This document shows, piece by piece, positions 1 to 7,132 of a stretch of DNA of 8,658 nucleotides. The stretch spans positions 1 to 8,658 of the forward strand of contig DPEO01000109.1 of NCBI GenBank assembly GCA_003530935.1, read 5' to 3'. A program made the position numbers and the translations under genes. Source of the stretch: Desulfomicrobiaceae bacterium (GTDB lineage Bacteria; Desulfobacterota; Desulfovibrionia; Desulfovibrionales; Desulfomicrobiaceae). The notes under the pieces are model-generated. The model saw only the letters and a list, made by a program, of their open reading frames with translations. It had not been told where the DNA came from and searched no databases. Positions within the stretch are counted from its first letter, which is position 1. Every line of letters starts with the position of its first letter.

Positions 1-252
1 GTGCGAGACGGAGAGGACGCCGAGCGCAAGGAAGAAGAATTCGGCGACTACCTCTTCAGCCTCGTGGAGCACGGCCGCCGCTACGGCATCAAGGCCAACG
101 CCGCGCTACACCGGGCGGTCATCAAGTTTCTGCGGCGTTTTGCCCACATGGAAGCGCTGGCCCGGGCCCAAGGCGCACGCCTGGAAGACCTGGATCCGGC
201 CGCCCAAGATCAACTGTGGGAGCGCGCCAAGCGCGAGTTGGGCTCGTCATAG
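1..252 (+). CDS. mazG: MazG nucleoside triphosphate pyrophosphohydrolase, C-terminal part
   Basis: This is the 3' end of a gene that enters from the left edge; the GTG at base 1 need not be the start. The 83 visible residues match the C-terminal NTP-pyrophosphatase domain of MazG, which hydrolyses NTPs to NMP and PPi in house-cleaning of nucleotide pools. The visible residues include the metal-binding ExxD (E13, D16), then K42 and R46 in IKFLRRF, and W73 in DQLWERAK. Their spacing fits the E. coli MazG set as I recall it (E193, D196, K222, R226, W253). The Asn usually found two residues before the Lys is Val40 here. The last 43 bases overlap the 3' end of the convergent cmk. The family call is firm; the full length is unknown. 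Confidence 0.88.
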   Translation: MRDGEDAERKEEEFGDYLFSLVEHGRRYGIKANAALHRAVIKFLRRFAHMEALARAQGARLEDLDPAAQDQLWERAKRELGSS

Positions 253-905
253 CCCATGTGCGCCAGGATCCGGGCGAGCACGCCTGCGGCATCCGCCTGT
301 CCGGTGTCGATGAGGACCGCGTCCGGCGCTGGCCGCAGCGGGGCAATGGCGCGATTGCGGTCCTGGTCGTCACGGATGCGGATCTGCGTGGCCAGGCGAT
401 CCAGATCCGCATCCATGCCCATGGCCTGGAGTTGCGCATAGCGCCGCCGGGCGCGCACCATGGGATCGGCGTCCAGAAAAAACTTGTGGGGCGCCTGGGG
501 AAAGACCACCGAGCCCATATCCCGCCCTTCGGCCACCAAGCTCACATCCGCGGCAATGAGCCGCTGGCTGCGGCGCAAGAATTCGCGCACCGCAGGGATC
601 CGCCCCATGTGCGAAGCCCAGAGCCCCACTTCCTCGCTGCGGATGGTCGCAGGCACCGGCACGCCGTTGAGCAGCAGCGTGGAGTGCTCCCCGGCACCTT
701 CCAGCTCGAAGTCCATGCGTGACAAGGCCCGCAGCAGGTCGTCCTGAGGCAGTTCCCACGCCCCCTCTCCCAGGCTCCACGCCACGGCCCGAAACATGGC
801 GCCGGTGTCCAGGTAGGCGATGCCCAGACGCTGGGCAAGCATGCGCGCCACCGTGGTCTTGCCTACCCCCGCCGGCCCGTCCAAGGTCACGATGAGACGA
901 CTCAT
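210..905 (-). CDS. cmk: Cytidylate kinase (CMP/dCMP kinase)
   Basis: A 231-residue protein that phosphorylates CMP and dCMP with ATP in the cytoplasm. It has the P-loop GPAGVGKT (residues 10-17), DTGAMFRAVAW (33-43) for nucleotide binding, EGRDMG (126-131), and the LID and C-terminal signature RDDQDRNRAIAPL (178-190) followed by DAVLIDT (195-201). Length is normal for bacterial Cmk. The start at 905 is chosen because GGGGAGG (912-918) lies 6 bases upstream. A TTG at 920 in the same frame would place the ribosome binding site inside the gene. It is the last gene of the folC-selA-uxs-hisC-cmk operon, 43 bases after hisC. Its 3' end runs 43 bases into the opposing mazG. Confidence 0.95.
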   Translation of the reverse strand: MSRLIVTLDGPAGVGKTTVARMLAQRLGIAYLDTGAMFRAVAWSLGEGAWELPQDDLLRALSRMDFELEGAGEHSTLLLNGVPVPATIRSEEVGLWASHMGRIPAVREFLRRSQRLIAADVSLVAEGRDMGSVVFPQAPHKFFLDADPMVRARRRYAQLQAMGMDADLDRLATQIRIRDDQDRNRAIAPLRPAPDAVLIDTGQADAAGVLARILAHMGYDEPNSRLARSHS

Positions 906-948
906 GACCGGCCTCCCCAAGCGCTGCTGCCCAGCATCCCTTCGAGCC

Positions 949-2046
949 TCATGCCAGCACCTCCTCCAGATGACGGATCAAAAGACGGTTTTCCGCCGCA
1001 GTGCCCACGCTCACCCGCAGCCACTGGGGCATGCCGTAGCTGGCAAGCGGACGAATGATAATACCACGGGCAAGGAGCGCCTGGAAAACTTCATCCGCAG
1101 GCTTGGGCGGACAAAACATGAGGAAATTGGCCTGCGACGGCCGCGGCGAGCATCCCAGCCGCGAAAGCTCCTCGAAGAGATAGGCGCGGCCTTCCAGGAC
1201 CACCCGCCGGGTCTCTTCCACAAAGAGCTCGTCCTCCAGGGCTGCAAGCCCGGCCTGCTCGGCGAGCACATTGACGCTGAAGGGGAGCTTGACCCGCAAG
1301 AGGAGGTCCGCCAACCTCGGCGCCATGACCCCAAAGCCCAAACGCAGCCCTGCCAGGCCGTACATCTTGGAAAAGGTGCGCAGCACCACCAGGCGCGGGT
1401 GCGCCGCCACCTGTGCAAGCACCGTGTAGTGGTCCATGGGGTCGGCAAAATCCACGTACGCCTCGTCCACCACTAACAAGGTGCGACGGGGCAGACGGCC
1501 AAGGAGGTCCAGCACGGCTGCGGCCGGAACGGCGTGGCCCGAAGGGTTGTCCGGATTGGTGAGGAACACCAGTGCAGTACGCTCCGTGGCTGCGGCCGCC
1601 AAGGCATCCAGATCGAAATCCAGACTCTCGGGCAGCGGCACCTGACGCAAAGGGATGCCCGCAAACCGGGATTGGGTCTCGTAGATGCTAAAACACGGCC
1701 GAAAGGCGAGCACGTGGTCTTCCCCGGGCCGGGGCACCACCCGGATGAGGAGGTCGATGATCTCATCCGAGCCGTTGCCGGCAACCACCATGGCCGGGTC
1801 CACCCCCACATGCCGGGCGATGGCCGCACTGAGCCGCGGGGTCCCTGCCTGGGCGTAGCGGAAGGCCAAGGGCGCGGCCCGGCGCAAACGCTCCTGCACC
1901 ACCGGCGATGTCCCCAGCGGGTTTTCGTTGCTGGCCATCTTGATCACCTGGGAAAGGCCGTACTGGTCCTGAATTTCCTCGATGGAGCGGCCCGGCACGT
2001 AGGGCCGAAAGGCCTCCACTTCCGGGCGCACACAAAGTCGGTCCAT
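949..2046 (-). CDS. hisC: Histidinol-phosphate aminotransferase
   Basis: A 365-residue class I/II PLP-dependent aminotransferase. It interconverts histidinol phosphate and imidazole acetol phosphate using glutamate/2-oxoglutarate in histidine synthesis. The HisC features are SNENPLG (39-45), AGNGSDEIID (89-98), NPDNPSG (164-170, with the PLP-contacting Asn167), DEAYVDF (194-200, Asp194 and Tyr197), the Schiff-base lysine Lys227 in TFSKMYGLAGLRLGF, and a C-terminal LRVSVG. Family length is normal. The start is set by AAGGAG at 2052-2057, 5 bases before the ATG; this site overlaps the stop codon of uxs, so the two are probably translationally coupled. Related paralogues act on aromatic amino acids, and no other his gene is in view, so substrate specificity is less sure than family. 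Confidence 0.92.
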   Translation of the reverse strand: MDRLCVRPEVEAFRPYVPGRSIEEIQDQYGLSQVIKMASNENPLGTSPVVQERLRRAAPLAFRYAQAGTPRLSAAIARHVGVDPAMVVAGNGSDEIIDLLIRVVPRPGEDHVLAFRPCFSIYETQSRFAGIPLRQVPLPESLDFDLDALAAAATERTALVFLTNPDNPSGHAVPAAAVLDLLGRLPRRTLLVVDEAYVDFADPMDHYTVLAQVAAHPRLVVLRTFSKMYGLAGLRLGFGVMAPRLADLLLRVKLPFSVNVLAEQAGLAALEDELFVEETRRVVLEGRAYLFEELSRLGCSPRPSQANFLMFCPPKPADEVFQALLARGIIIRPLASYGMPQWLRVSVGTAAENRLLIRHLEEVLA

Positions 2047-2055
2047 GCATACTCC

Positions 2056-3030
2056 TTATGCGCGGCGCGCAAGCAGCGCGTCAAAATAGGCTACGGTTCG
2101 CCCAAGCCCCTCCCTGAGGTCCACGGTGGGCTGCCACCCCAAAAGCTCCCGGGCGCGGGTGATGTCCGGGCAGCGGCGCTTGGGGTCGTTTTCCGGCAGC
2201 GGCAGGTGGCGGATGCGGCTGGAAGAGCCGGTAATATCAATAATGATGCGCGCGAGCTCCCCCACCGCGATCTCTTGGGGGTTTCCGAGATTGATCGGCC
2301 CGATACACTGTGCGTCCGAATGCATCAACCGCACCAGTCCTTCCACCATATCGTCCACATAGCAGAAAGATCTCGTCTGGAGGCCGTCGCCGTAAATGGT
2401 GATGTCCTGCCCGCGCAGGGCCTGGACGATAAAGTTGGAGACCACCCGGCCGTCGTTGGGGTGCATCCGCGGCCCGTAGGTATTGAAGATGCGCGCCACC
2501 TTGATGGCAACCCCATGCTGACGATGGTAATCGAAGAACAGGGTTTCGGCGCAGCGTTTGCCTTCGTCGTAGCAGGCGCGGGGCCCGATGGGGTTCACAT
2601 GCCCCATGTAATCTTCATGCTGCGGATGCACCTCGGGGTCGCCATAGACCTCCGATGTGGATGCTTGCAAAATCCGCGCGCCGGTGCGCTTCGCCAGCCC
2701 CAGCATGTTGATCACGCCATGCACGCAGGTCTTGGTGGTCTGCACAGGATCGAATTGATAATGCACTGGCGATGCGGGACATGCCAAATTGTAGATGGAA
2801 TCCACCTCCACGTAGAGGGGAAACGTGATGTCATGCCGCAAGAGCTCAAAGCGCGGATGCCCGAGCATCTTGTGGAGATGATCTTTTTGGCCGGTATAGA
2901 AATTGTCGCAACACAGGACATCGGCGCCGGCTTCCAACAACCGCTCGCAGAGATGGGAGCCGATAAATCCCGCGCCCCCTGTCACCAGCACCCGGGGCCG
3001 CACCAAGTCTTGCTGTGGTCCTCGTCGCAT
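2056..3030 (-). CDS. UDP-glucuronate decarboxylase (UDP-xylose synthase type), extended SDR
   Basis: A 324-residue NAD-dependent extended short-chain dehydrogenase. The family converts UDP-glucuronate to UDP-xylose, a precursor for surface polysaccharide. Visible features are the Rossmann motif GGAGFIG (18-24), CDNFYTG (41-47), STSEVYG (124-130) containing the Thr125 and Glu127 expected of UXS enzymes, the catalytic YDEGK (Tyr154, Lys158), FNTYGPRM (182-189), TRSFCYVDDMVEG (219-231), and a C-terminal CPDITRARELLGW. The combination TSEVYGDPEVHPQ plus CYDEGKR is typical of UXS rather than of dTDP-glucose dehydratase. The chosen ATG at 3030 sits 7 bases after the selA stop codon, with AGGAG 10 bases upstream. 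The next gene, hisC, is 9 bases downstream. Confidence 0.88.
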   Translation of the reverse strand: MRRGPQQDLVRPRVLVTGGAGFIGSHLCERLLEAGADVLCCDNFYTGQKDHLHKMLGHPRFELLRHDITFPLYVEVDSIYNLACPASPVHYQFDPVQTTKTCVHGVINMLGLAKRTGARILQASTSEVYGDPEVHPQHEDYMGHVNPIGPRACYDEGKRCAETLFFDYHRQHGVAIKVARIFNTYGPRMHPNDGRVVSNFIVQALRGQDITIYGDGLQTRSFCYVDDMVEGLVRLMHSDAQCIGPINLGNPQEIAVGELARIIIDITGSSSRIRHLPLPENDPKRRCPDITRARELLGWQPTVDLREGLGRTVAYFDALLARRA

Positions 3031-3037
3031 GATGTGC

Positions 3038-4459
3038 TCACTCCTGGGAAGATTCTGCACACAACACGGAGGCCATCGCCTGCTCCACACCGCGGTCGTC
3101 TCCAGCAAGCAGGGTGCGCGGGTCCAGGACCACGGCGTCCTCCTCCACCCGCACCACCACCGGTACGTCCAGGCCAAGGAGCCGCTGGCGCACGGCGTCG
3201 GCACGCAGCTTTGCCGGGAGCACGCGCACCACGAAGGTGGGCAGGTCCTGTTCCGGAAAAGCGCCGCCGCCCACCCGGGACACGGACGGGGCCACGGTCA
3301 CCTGCGCCCGAGCGCCCAGCCGCTGCCGCAACCGGCGGGCAAGGCGGGTCGCCTGGCGCCGCAATGTCTCTGGATCCATGAGGATACGCGCCACGGTGGG
3401 GATACGCGTTTTGGCCTTCTCCGGGTCCAGATACAGGCGCAAGGTGCCTTCCAAGGCCGCCAGGGTGAGTTTGTCGATGCGCAGCGCCCGTGTGAGCTGA
3501 TTTTTGCGCAGCCGCTCCACCACCGAGGCGCGGCCCACGATGATACCCGCCTGGGGGCCGCCCAAAAGCTTGTCCCCGCTCATGGTGACCACGTCCACCC
3601 CCGCGGCCACCACCTGACGAACGGTAGGCTCCTGGCCGAGACCTATGGCGCTGAAGTCCATGAGATTGCCGCTTCCCAAATCTTCCACCACCGGCAGGCC
3701 GTGCGCCCGCCCCAAGGCCACCAACTCCTCGGCCGGCACTTCCTGCACGAAGCCCACCATACGGTAGTTGGACGTGTGCACCTTCATGATGGCTGCGGTA
3801 TCCGGGCCGATGGCTTCCACGTAATCGCGCACATGGGTGCGGTTGGTGGCCCCCACTTCCCGCAGGATGGCGCCGCTTTTTTTCATCACCTCCGGGATGC
3901 GGAACGAGCCGCCGATCTCCACCAATTGCCCGCGGGAGACGATGACTTCCCGCCCCTTGGCCAGGGTGTCGAGCACCAGAAGCACCGCGGCGGCGTTGTT
4001 GTTGACCACCATGGCGGCCTCGGCCCCGGTGAGCCGGCACAACAGCTCTTCCACATGGACGTAGCGGCTGCCGCGCTGGCCGGTGGCGAGATCGAACTCC
4101 AGGTTGGAATACGCCTGAGCGGCCTGCACCACCGCCTGCACCGCCTCGGCGGCCAATACCGAGCGCCCCAAATTGGTGTGCACCACCACCCCCGTGGCGT
4201 TGATCACCCGCCGCAGTTTGGGGCGGGCCGCCTGGATCACGAAGGCGCGCACCCGCGGAAGCAGACGCTCCAAGGCCAAATCCGCGGGCGAGGCCACGGC
4301 CCCCTGGCGGATCTCTTCGCGCACCAGATCCAAAAAGCGGCCGACGGCCTCGCGCACCAGGGCGCGCGGCGAGTCCGCCAGCGCCGCCTCGGCCTCCAAG
4401 GCATTCAAAATGCGGTCCACCGCCGGAATCGACCGAAAAAACGCCCCAAGTTCGCTCAT
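3038..4459 (-). CDS. selA: L-seryl-tRNA(Sec) selenium transferase
   Basis: A 473-residue PLP enzyme that converts seryl-tRNA(Sec) to selenocysteinyl-tRNA(Sec) using selenophosphate. E. coli SelA is similar in length, about 463. Signatures are NATGVVVHTNLGRS (87-100), AYSNLEFDLATGQRGSR (116-132), VVNNNAAAVLL (151-161), RGQLVEIGGSFRIPE (176-190), MKVHTSNYRMVGF (225-237), and the PLP lysine Lys297 in MSGDKLLGGPQAGIIVG. The ATG at 4459 shares the ATGA overlap (4456-4459) with the folC stop codon. A GGGAGG lies 10 bases upstream and GGGGA 4 bases upstream, which supports this start over the longer in-frame extension. The presence of selA implies that the host makes selenoproteins; selB, selC and selD are not in this window. 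Confidence 0.95.
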   Translation of the reverse strand: MSELGAFFRSIPAVDRILNALEAEAALADSPRALVREAVGRFLDLVREEIRQGAVASPADLALERLLPRVRAFVIQAARPKLRRVINATGVVVHTNLGRSVLAAEAVQAVVQAAQAYSNLEFDLATGQRGSRYVHVEELLCRLTGAEAAMVVNNNAAAVLLVLDTLAKGREVIVSRGQLVEIGGSFRIPEVMKKSGAILREVGATNRTHVRDYVEAIGPDTAAIMKVHTSNYRMVGFVQEVPAEELVALGRAHGLPVVEDLGSGNLMDFSAIGLGQEPTVRQVVAAGVDVVTMSGDKLLGGPQAGIIVGRASVVERLRKNQLTRALRIDKLTLAALEGTLRLYLDPEKAKTRIPTVARILMDPETLRRQATRLARRLRQRLGARAQVTVAPSVSRVGGGAFPEQDLPTFVVRVLPAKLRADAVRQRLLGLDVPVVVRVEEDAVVLDPRTLLAGDDRGVEQAMASVLCAESSQE

Positions 4460-5694
4460 AATTCCCCATCCTCCCATGCTCGCACCGGCAGGATCCCACG
4501 GCTGGCAAAGTACGCGCCCACCAGATAGAGCGAGCCAAACACCAAGGCGCTTGCTCCCGCAACCTGGCGTACGGCCTCGGCTACGCTTGCCACCGGCTGA
4601 CCGTCCACCATCCGCGCCAGATCCGCCGCCGGCCACGCCCGCTCCACACCGCGGAGCTCCGGCACCAGCATCCGGCGGCACCGCGCCCGTACCCGGGCAA
4701 GTGCGGCGGCGTCCAGCTCCTTGTCCCGCATGGACTGAAATATCCCCCAGGAAAACACCCGACTGCCCAAGGCCTCATCCAAGGCGAGAAGCCCCATGGT
4801 GTTGTGCGCGCCGTCCACGAGAATATTTCCGTCTTGGTGGAGCCGTCCCGGCCAGCGCGCCCCGGCCACGGCCCGGCGGCAGGCGGCTTCGTCCACAGGC
4901 CAAGCCTGCCGCCGCGCAAGGCGCATCCATCCCGCCACGGCCAAGGCGGCATTTTCCACCTGAAAGGACGCCTGCCCCGGAAGCCACGAGGCGTCCACCA
5001 CAGGCCCATCCGGCACCGCCACCGCGCCCTGACACGGGGTGGTCAGCACCCACACCGGCCAGGGACTTTGGGCGGCTTTGGCCTGCACCACCTCCAGCAC
5101 CTGCGGCGCCTGGGGGGCGGCAATGGCCGGGCACCGCCCCACAGCTCCGGCCTTGTCGCGGGCGATGTGGACCAGGGTGGGGCCGAGCACGCGTTGGTGG
5201 TCCAGCCCCACCGGGGTGAGCAGGACCACGGACGGCGCAAACACACACGTGGCGTCATAGGTGCCGCCAAGGCCGGCCTCCAGCACCATGACATCCACCT
5301 CCAGGCGACGGAAACTCCACACCGCCATGAGGGTCACGAGTTCAAAATACGTGAGTCCCAAATCCGCGCAGGACTCAAGAACGGCCCGGGCCGCCTCCAC
5401 CCACATACCCTTGGGGAGCATGCGGCCATCCACCAGAATGCGCTCACGCACGTCCACCAGATGCGGGGAGACATAGAGCCCCACCCTCCGGCCGTGGGCC
5501 ATGGCCAGGGCGGCGCAGTAGTTGGCCGTGGACCCCTTGCCGTTGGTGCCCACCACATGAATCACCGGCGCGGTCTGCCCCAGCCGCAAACGCGCCACCG
5601 CCGTCTCCATGCGGCCCAGGCCCAGATCCATGTGGAACATGCCCAATTGATCCAGGATTTCCAGAACATCGACAAAGGTGTCCGGCAAACGCAT
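4456..5694 (-). CDS. folC: Bifunctional folylpolyglutamate synthase / dihydrofolate synthase
   Basis: A Mur-ligase-type enzyme that adds glutamate to dihydropteroate and folates with ATP in the cytoplasm. From the chosen start it has 412 residues, against about 422 in E. coli. Visible features are the P-loop GTNGKGST (49-56), YVSPHLVDVRERI (74-86), FELVTLMA (117-124), VLEAGLGGTYDATC (137-150), VGLDHQRVLG (162-171) and IARDKAG (177-183), where Lys181 matches the carbamylated lysine of the family. The reading frame is open up to 5844, but homology begins near LPDTFVDVLEILDQLGMFHMDLG, so the extension is probably untranslated. In-frame ATGs at 5694, 5706 and 5733 all lack a convincing ribosome binding site; 5694 fits family length best. 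It is the first gene of the operon, and its stop overlaps the selA start. Confidence 0.9.
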   Translation of the reverse strand: MRLPDTFVDVLEILDQLGMFHMDLGLGRMETAVARLRLGQTAPVIHVVGTNGKGSTANYCAALAMAHGRRVGLYVSPHLVDVRERILVDGRMLPKGMWVEAARAVLESCADLGLTYFELVTLMAVWSFRRLEVDVMVLEAGLGGTYDATCVFAPSVVLLTPVGLDHQRVLGPTLVHIARDKAGAVGRCPAIAAPQAPQVLEVVQAKAAQSPWPVWVLTTPCQGAVAVPDGPVVDASWLPGQASFQVENAALAVAGWMRLARRQAWPVDEAACRRAVAGARWPGRLHQDGNILVDGAHNTMGLLALDEALGSRVFSWGIFQSMRDKELDAAALARVRARCRRMLVPELRGVERAWPAADLARMVDGQPVASVAEAVRQVAGASALVFGSLYLVGAYFASRGILPVRAWEDGEL

Positions 5695-5763
5695 GGCCGC
5701 TGCCATACGGGCAACGCCCGCTGCCGGCAACATCCACGAGGCAGGATTCCGGACGAAGGAAAG

Positions 5764-5785
5764 AAAAAATGACCCGAAAGCGGGT
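5764..5785 (-). terminator. Terminator-like hairpin upstream of folC
   Basis: On the minus strand, ACCCG-CTTT-CGGGT (5785-5772) forms a short GC-rich stem followed within two bases by six T residues (5769-5764). It lies between the tRNA gene and folC. It could stop minus-strand readthrough coming from the cyclase side, or act as an attenuator in a folC leader. The stem is only 5 bp, so it is a weak candidate. Confidence 0.35.
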
Positions 5786-5803
5786 TTTCGGCCCACAAGG
5801 GCG

Positions 5804-5833
5804 TTGACAACCGCCGGTCTCCTTCCGTAGAGG
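5804..5833 (+). promoter_or_regulatory. Probable sigma-70 promoter of tRNA-Ala
   Basis: A perfect -35 box TTGACA (5804-5809) is followed, after an 18-base spacer, by the weak -10 candidate TAGAGG (5828-5833). The predicted transcription start is about ten bases before the first base of the tRNA at 5852. Position and orientation suit the tRNA; the -10 box matches TATAAT at only three positions. Confidence 0.5.
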
Positions 5834-5851
5834 CGGGCTCTCACGTCGCGT

Positions 5852-5927
<76 letters not shown>

Positions 5928-5939
5928 CCCACGACCACC

Positions 5940-5967
5940 AGGCCCGTATGCATGCGGGCCTTTTTTT
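5940..5967 (+). terminator. Rho-independent terminator of tRNA-Ala
   Basis: The stem GGCCCG (5941-5946) / CGGGCC (5955-5960), with the 8-base loop TATGCATG and an extra closing A-T pair, is followed directly by seven T residues (5961-5967). It lies 12 bases after the tRNA CCA. There is no T tract on the minus-strand side, so it should work only for the + strand. Confidence 0.88.
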
Positions 5968-5980
5968 GTGCCCCCGCGGC

Positions 5981-6688
5981 CTACCCTGGATCAGCACCGC
6001 CCTCTTCTCGTAAACCGAAAGCGCCCGTGACCCACCCCGCCGCGCCGAAGAAGGCCACGGCCCGCACGGGAGCACCGTCGCCGCCGCGCACAGGCAGGGG
6101 AAAACACGCGAACACCGCCCCTTCTTGCGGCAGCAGATGCAAGTCCGTCAGGTTTTCTACGATCACCATGCCGCCTTCGAGCAGCACGCGGTGCACGGGA
6201 TAGGATCCATCCGCTCCGCCGTCCATGGGATCCACGGAAGGGGCGTCCACCCCGACACCCCCAAGCCCCTGGGCGGCCAGCCAGGCCGCAGCCTCCAGAT
6301 CCAGCACGGGGAAACCCTGAAAATAGGCATCACGTCCCCAGTACCGACTCCAGCCCGTGTGGAGAAGGACAAAACGGCTGCCCAGGATAGCCTGGCGGGA
6401 GGGCTCCAGATCCCCAAGGCCGATGGTGCGGCCGACGCAACCCGTGGCGTCCACCACCGCAGCCCTGCCCAGAAACCGCGCCACGGGGAAATCATCCAGT
6501 GTCTTGCCGCCCGCCAGCAGGTGGGCAGGCACGTCCACATGGGTGCCGGTGTGTGTGGTCAGGGTCAGGATCCGCTCCGCAAAACCGTGTTCCGCAACGG
6601 CGCTCGCCAGCCGCACGGACGGCGGTTGCGTCCCCGGGTACACCGGCATACCTTCTTCGATGGGGTGCGAGAGATCGACGATGCGCAT
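5981..6688 (-). CDS. Cyclase-family metal-dependent hydrolase (kynurenine-formamidase-like fold)
   Basis: A 235-residue protein of the cyclase / KynB-like superfamily (PF04199), metal-dependent amide or ester hydrolases. The hallmark metal motif HTGTHVDVPAH (46-56; His46, His50, Asp52, His56) is intact. DLSHPIEEGMPVYPG (5-19), LLHTGW (108-113), GVDAPSVDP (146-154), and the later His166 and Glu178 in HRVLLEGGMVIVEN complete the family pattern. The exact substrate cannot be told; arylformamidase is only one possibility and no other kyn gene is present. The start at 6688 is supported by AAGGA (6695-6699) 6 bases upstream. That site falls at the broken end of an IS3-like orfA remnant on the same strand, so the original promoter has probably been lost or replaced. 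It converges with the tRNA gene. Confidence 0.85.
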   Translation of the reverse strand: MRIVDLSHPIEEGMPVYPGTQPPSVRLASAVAEHGFAERILTLTTHTGTHVDVPAHLLAGGKTLDDFPVARFLGRAAVVDATGCVGRTIGLGDLEPSRQAILGSRFVLLHTGWSRYWGRDAYFQGFPVLDLEAAAWLAAQGLGGVGVDAPSVDPMDGGADGSYPVHRVLLEGGMVIVENLTDLHLLPQEGAVFACFPLPVRGGDGAPVRAVAFFGAAGWVTGAFGLREEGGADPG

Positions 6689-6693
6689 TGGCA

Positions 6694-6975
6694 ATCCTTG
6701 TATTCGGCCTCCTCGGCCGGAGAGCGTTTCTTGAGACCATCGGCTCCACTGGCCAGAAAGGTATCTCTCCATTGGGAGATCTTGGCCGCCGTGACTCCGA
6801 GTTCGCGACTGAGCGCCCCAATGTCCCCACCACGCAGCAGCCGAAGGACGGCCTCAGTCTTGTGCTGTGCCCAGAATCGCTTGGGAGCTGCCTTCGTCTC
6901 CCCGGCGGAAGGAGGCCGTAGGCCGACTGGAACCGGGGAGACGGCCAATATGCCCTTGTCGATTTCTTTGCTCAT
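6694..6975 (-). pseudogene. IS3-like transposase OrfA remnant, truncated after the helix-turn-helix
   Basis: The ATG at 6975 has GAGGT about 5 bases upstream. About 94 residues read like the N-terminal DNA-binding OrfA of IS3-family elements: FWAQHKTEAVLRLLRGGD (34-51), then the helix-turn-helix GALSRELGVTAAKISQWRDTFLASGADGLKKR (53-84). After EEAEYKD the frame runs into the start of the cyclase gene and the sequence stops looking like a transposase, so the leucine-zipper end of OrfA and all of the catalytic OrfB (DDE) are missing. The left boundary near 6694 is approximate. The open frame continues to 6565, but that tail is an out-of-frame reading of the cyclase gene. It should be immobile. 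Confidence 0.75.
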
Positions 6976-7037
6976 GAATCACCTCATGGAGGCTCTCTCT
7001 CTCATCCCAATTCGGTGTCCAAGAAAACCCTATACCA
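6694..7037 (-). mobile_element. IS3-family insertion sequence remnant with one surviving end
   Basis: Read on the minus strand, the element appears to begin at 7037 with TGGTATAGGG, followed by TTTTCTTGGACACC. This resembles IS3-group terminal repeats, which start with TG and carry TGGACAC further in. The orfA start follows about 60 bases inside. No matching inverted end is visible to the left, because the element breaks off where the cyclase gene begins. With one end missing, target duplications cannot be checked. Confidence 0.6.
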
Positions 7038-7132
7038 GAGGAGCCCTGCAGAAGGCCGCCGGTGAGGAACTGGCCGAGAAAGCCAAACAGGAAGCGGTCG
7101 AAGCCGCCAAAAAGGAATGGAAGAAAGTTTAA
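7038..7132 (+). pseudogene. 3' fragment of an unidentified gene cut off by the IS
   Basis: Immediately beyond the IS end, a short open frame encodes about 30 residues, including LQKAAGEELAEKAKQEAVEAA and ending KKEWKKV. It stops at TAA (7130-7132). The composition (Ala, Glu, Lys heptad-like) predicts one amphipathic, probably coiled-coil helix. The frame stays open upstream only through antisense of the IS and the cyclase, so the real 5' part is missing. The stop codon lies inside the GTTTAAC core box of the attC site. I cannot identify the family. It could be the end of the host gene next to the array, or a gene in a neighbouring cassette facing the opposite way. Confidence 0.4.

Noticed and set aside
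1534..3381. Long + strand open frame of 615 codons
   Set aside because: It lies antisense to hisC, uxs and selA. Its translation is rich in His, Arg and Pro with no recognisable domain, which is typical of a shadow frame in GC-rich DNA.
2903..4528. Long + strand open frame of 541 codons
   Set aside because: It is antisense to selA and uxs, with His/Gly-rich low-quality translation and no ribosome binding site. The minus-strand SelA is unmistakable.
4456..5844. FolC starting at 5844
   Set aside because: The extra 50 codons run through the hairpin and the tRNA promoter region, show no FolC homology, and would make the protein longer than the family.
6125..7132. A 335-codon + strand frame ending in KKEWKKV, taken as one gene
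   Set aside because: Most of it is antisense to the cyclase gene and the orfA remnant. Only the last ~30 codons, beyond the IS end, look like real coding sequence, so only that fragment is kept.
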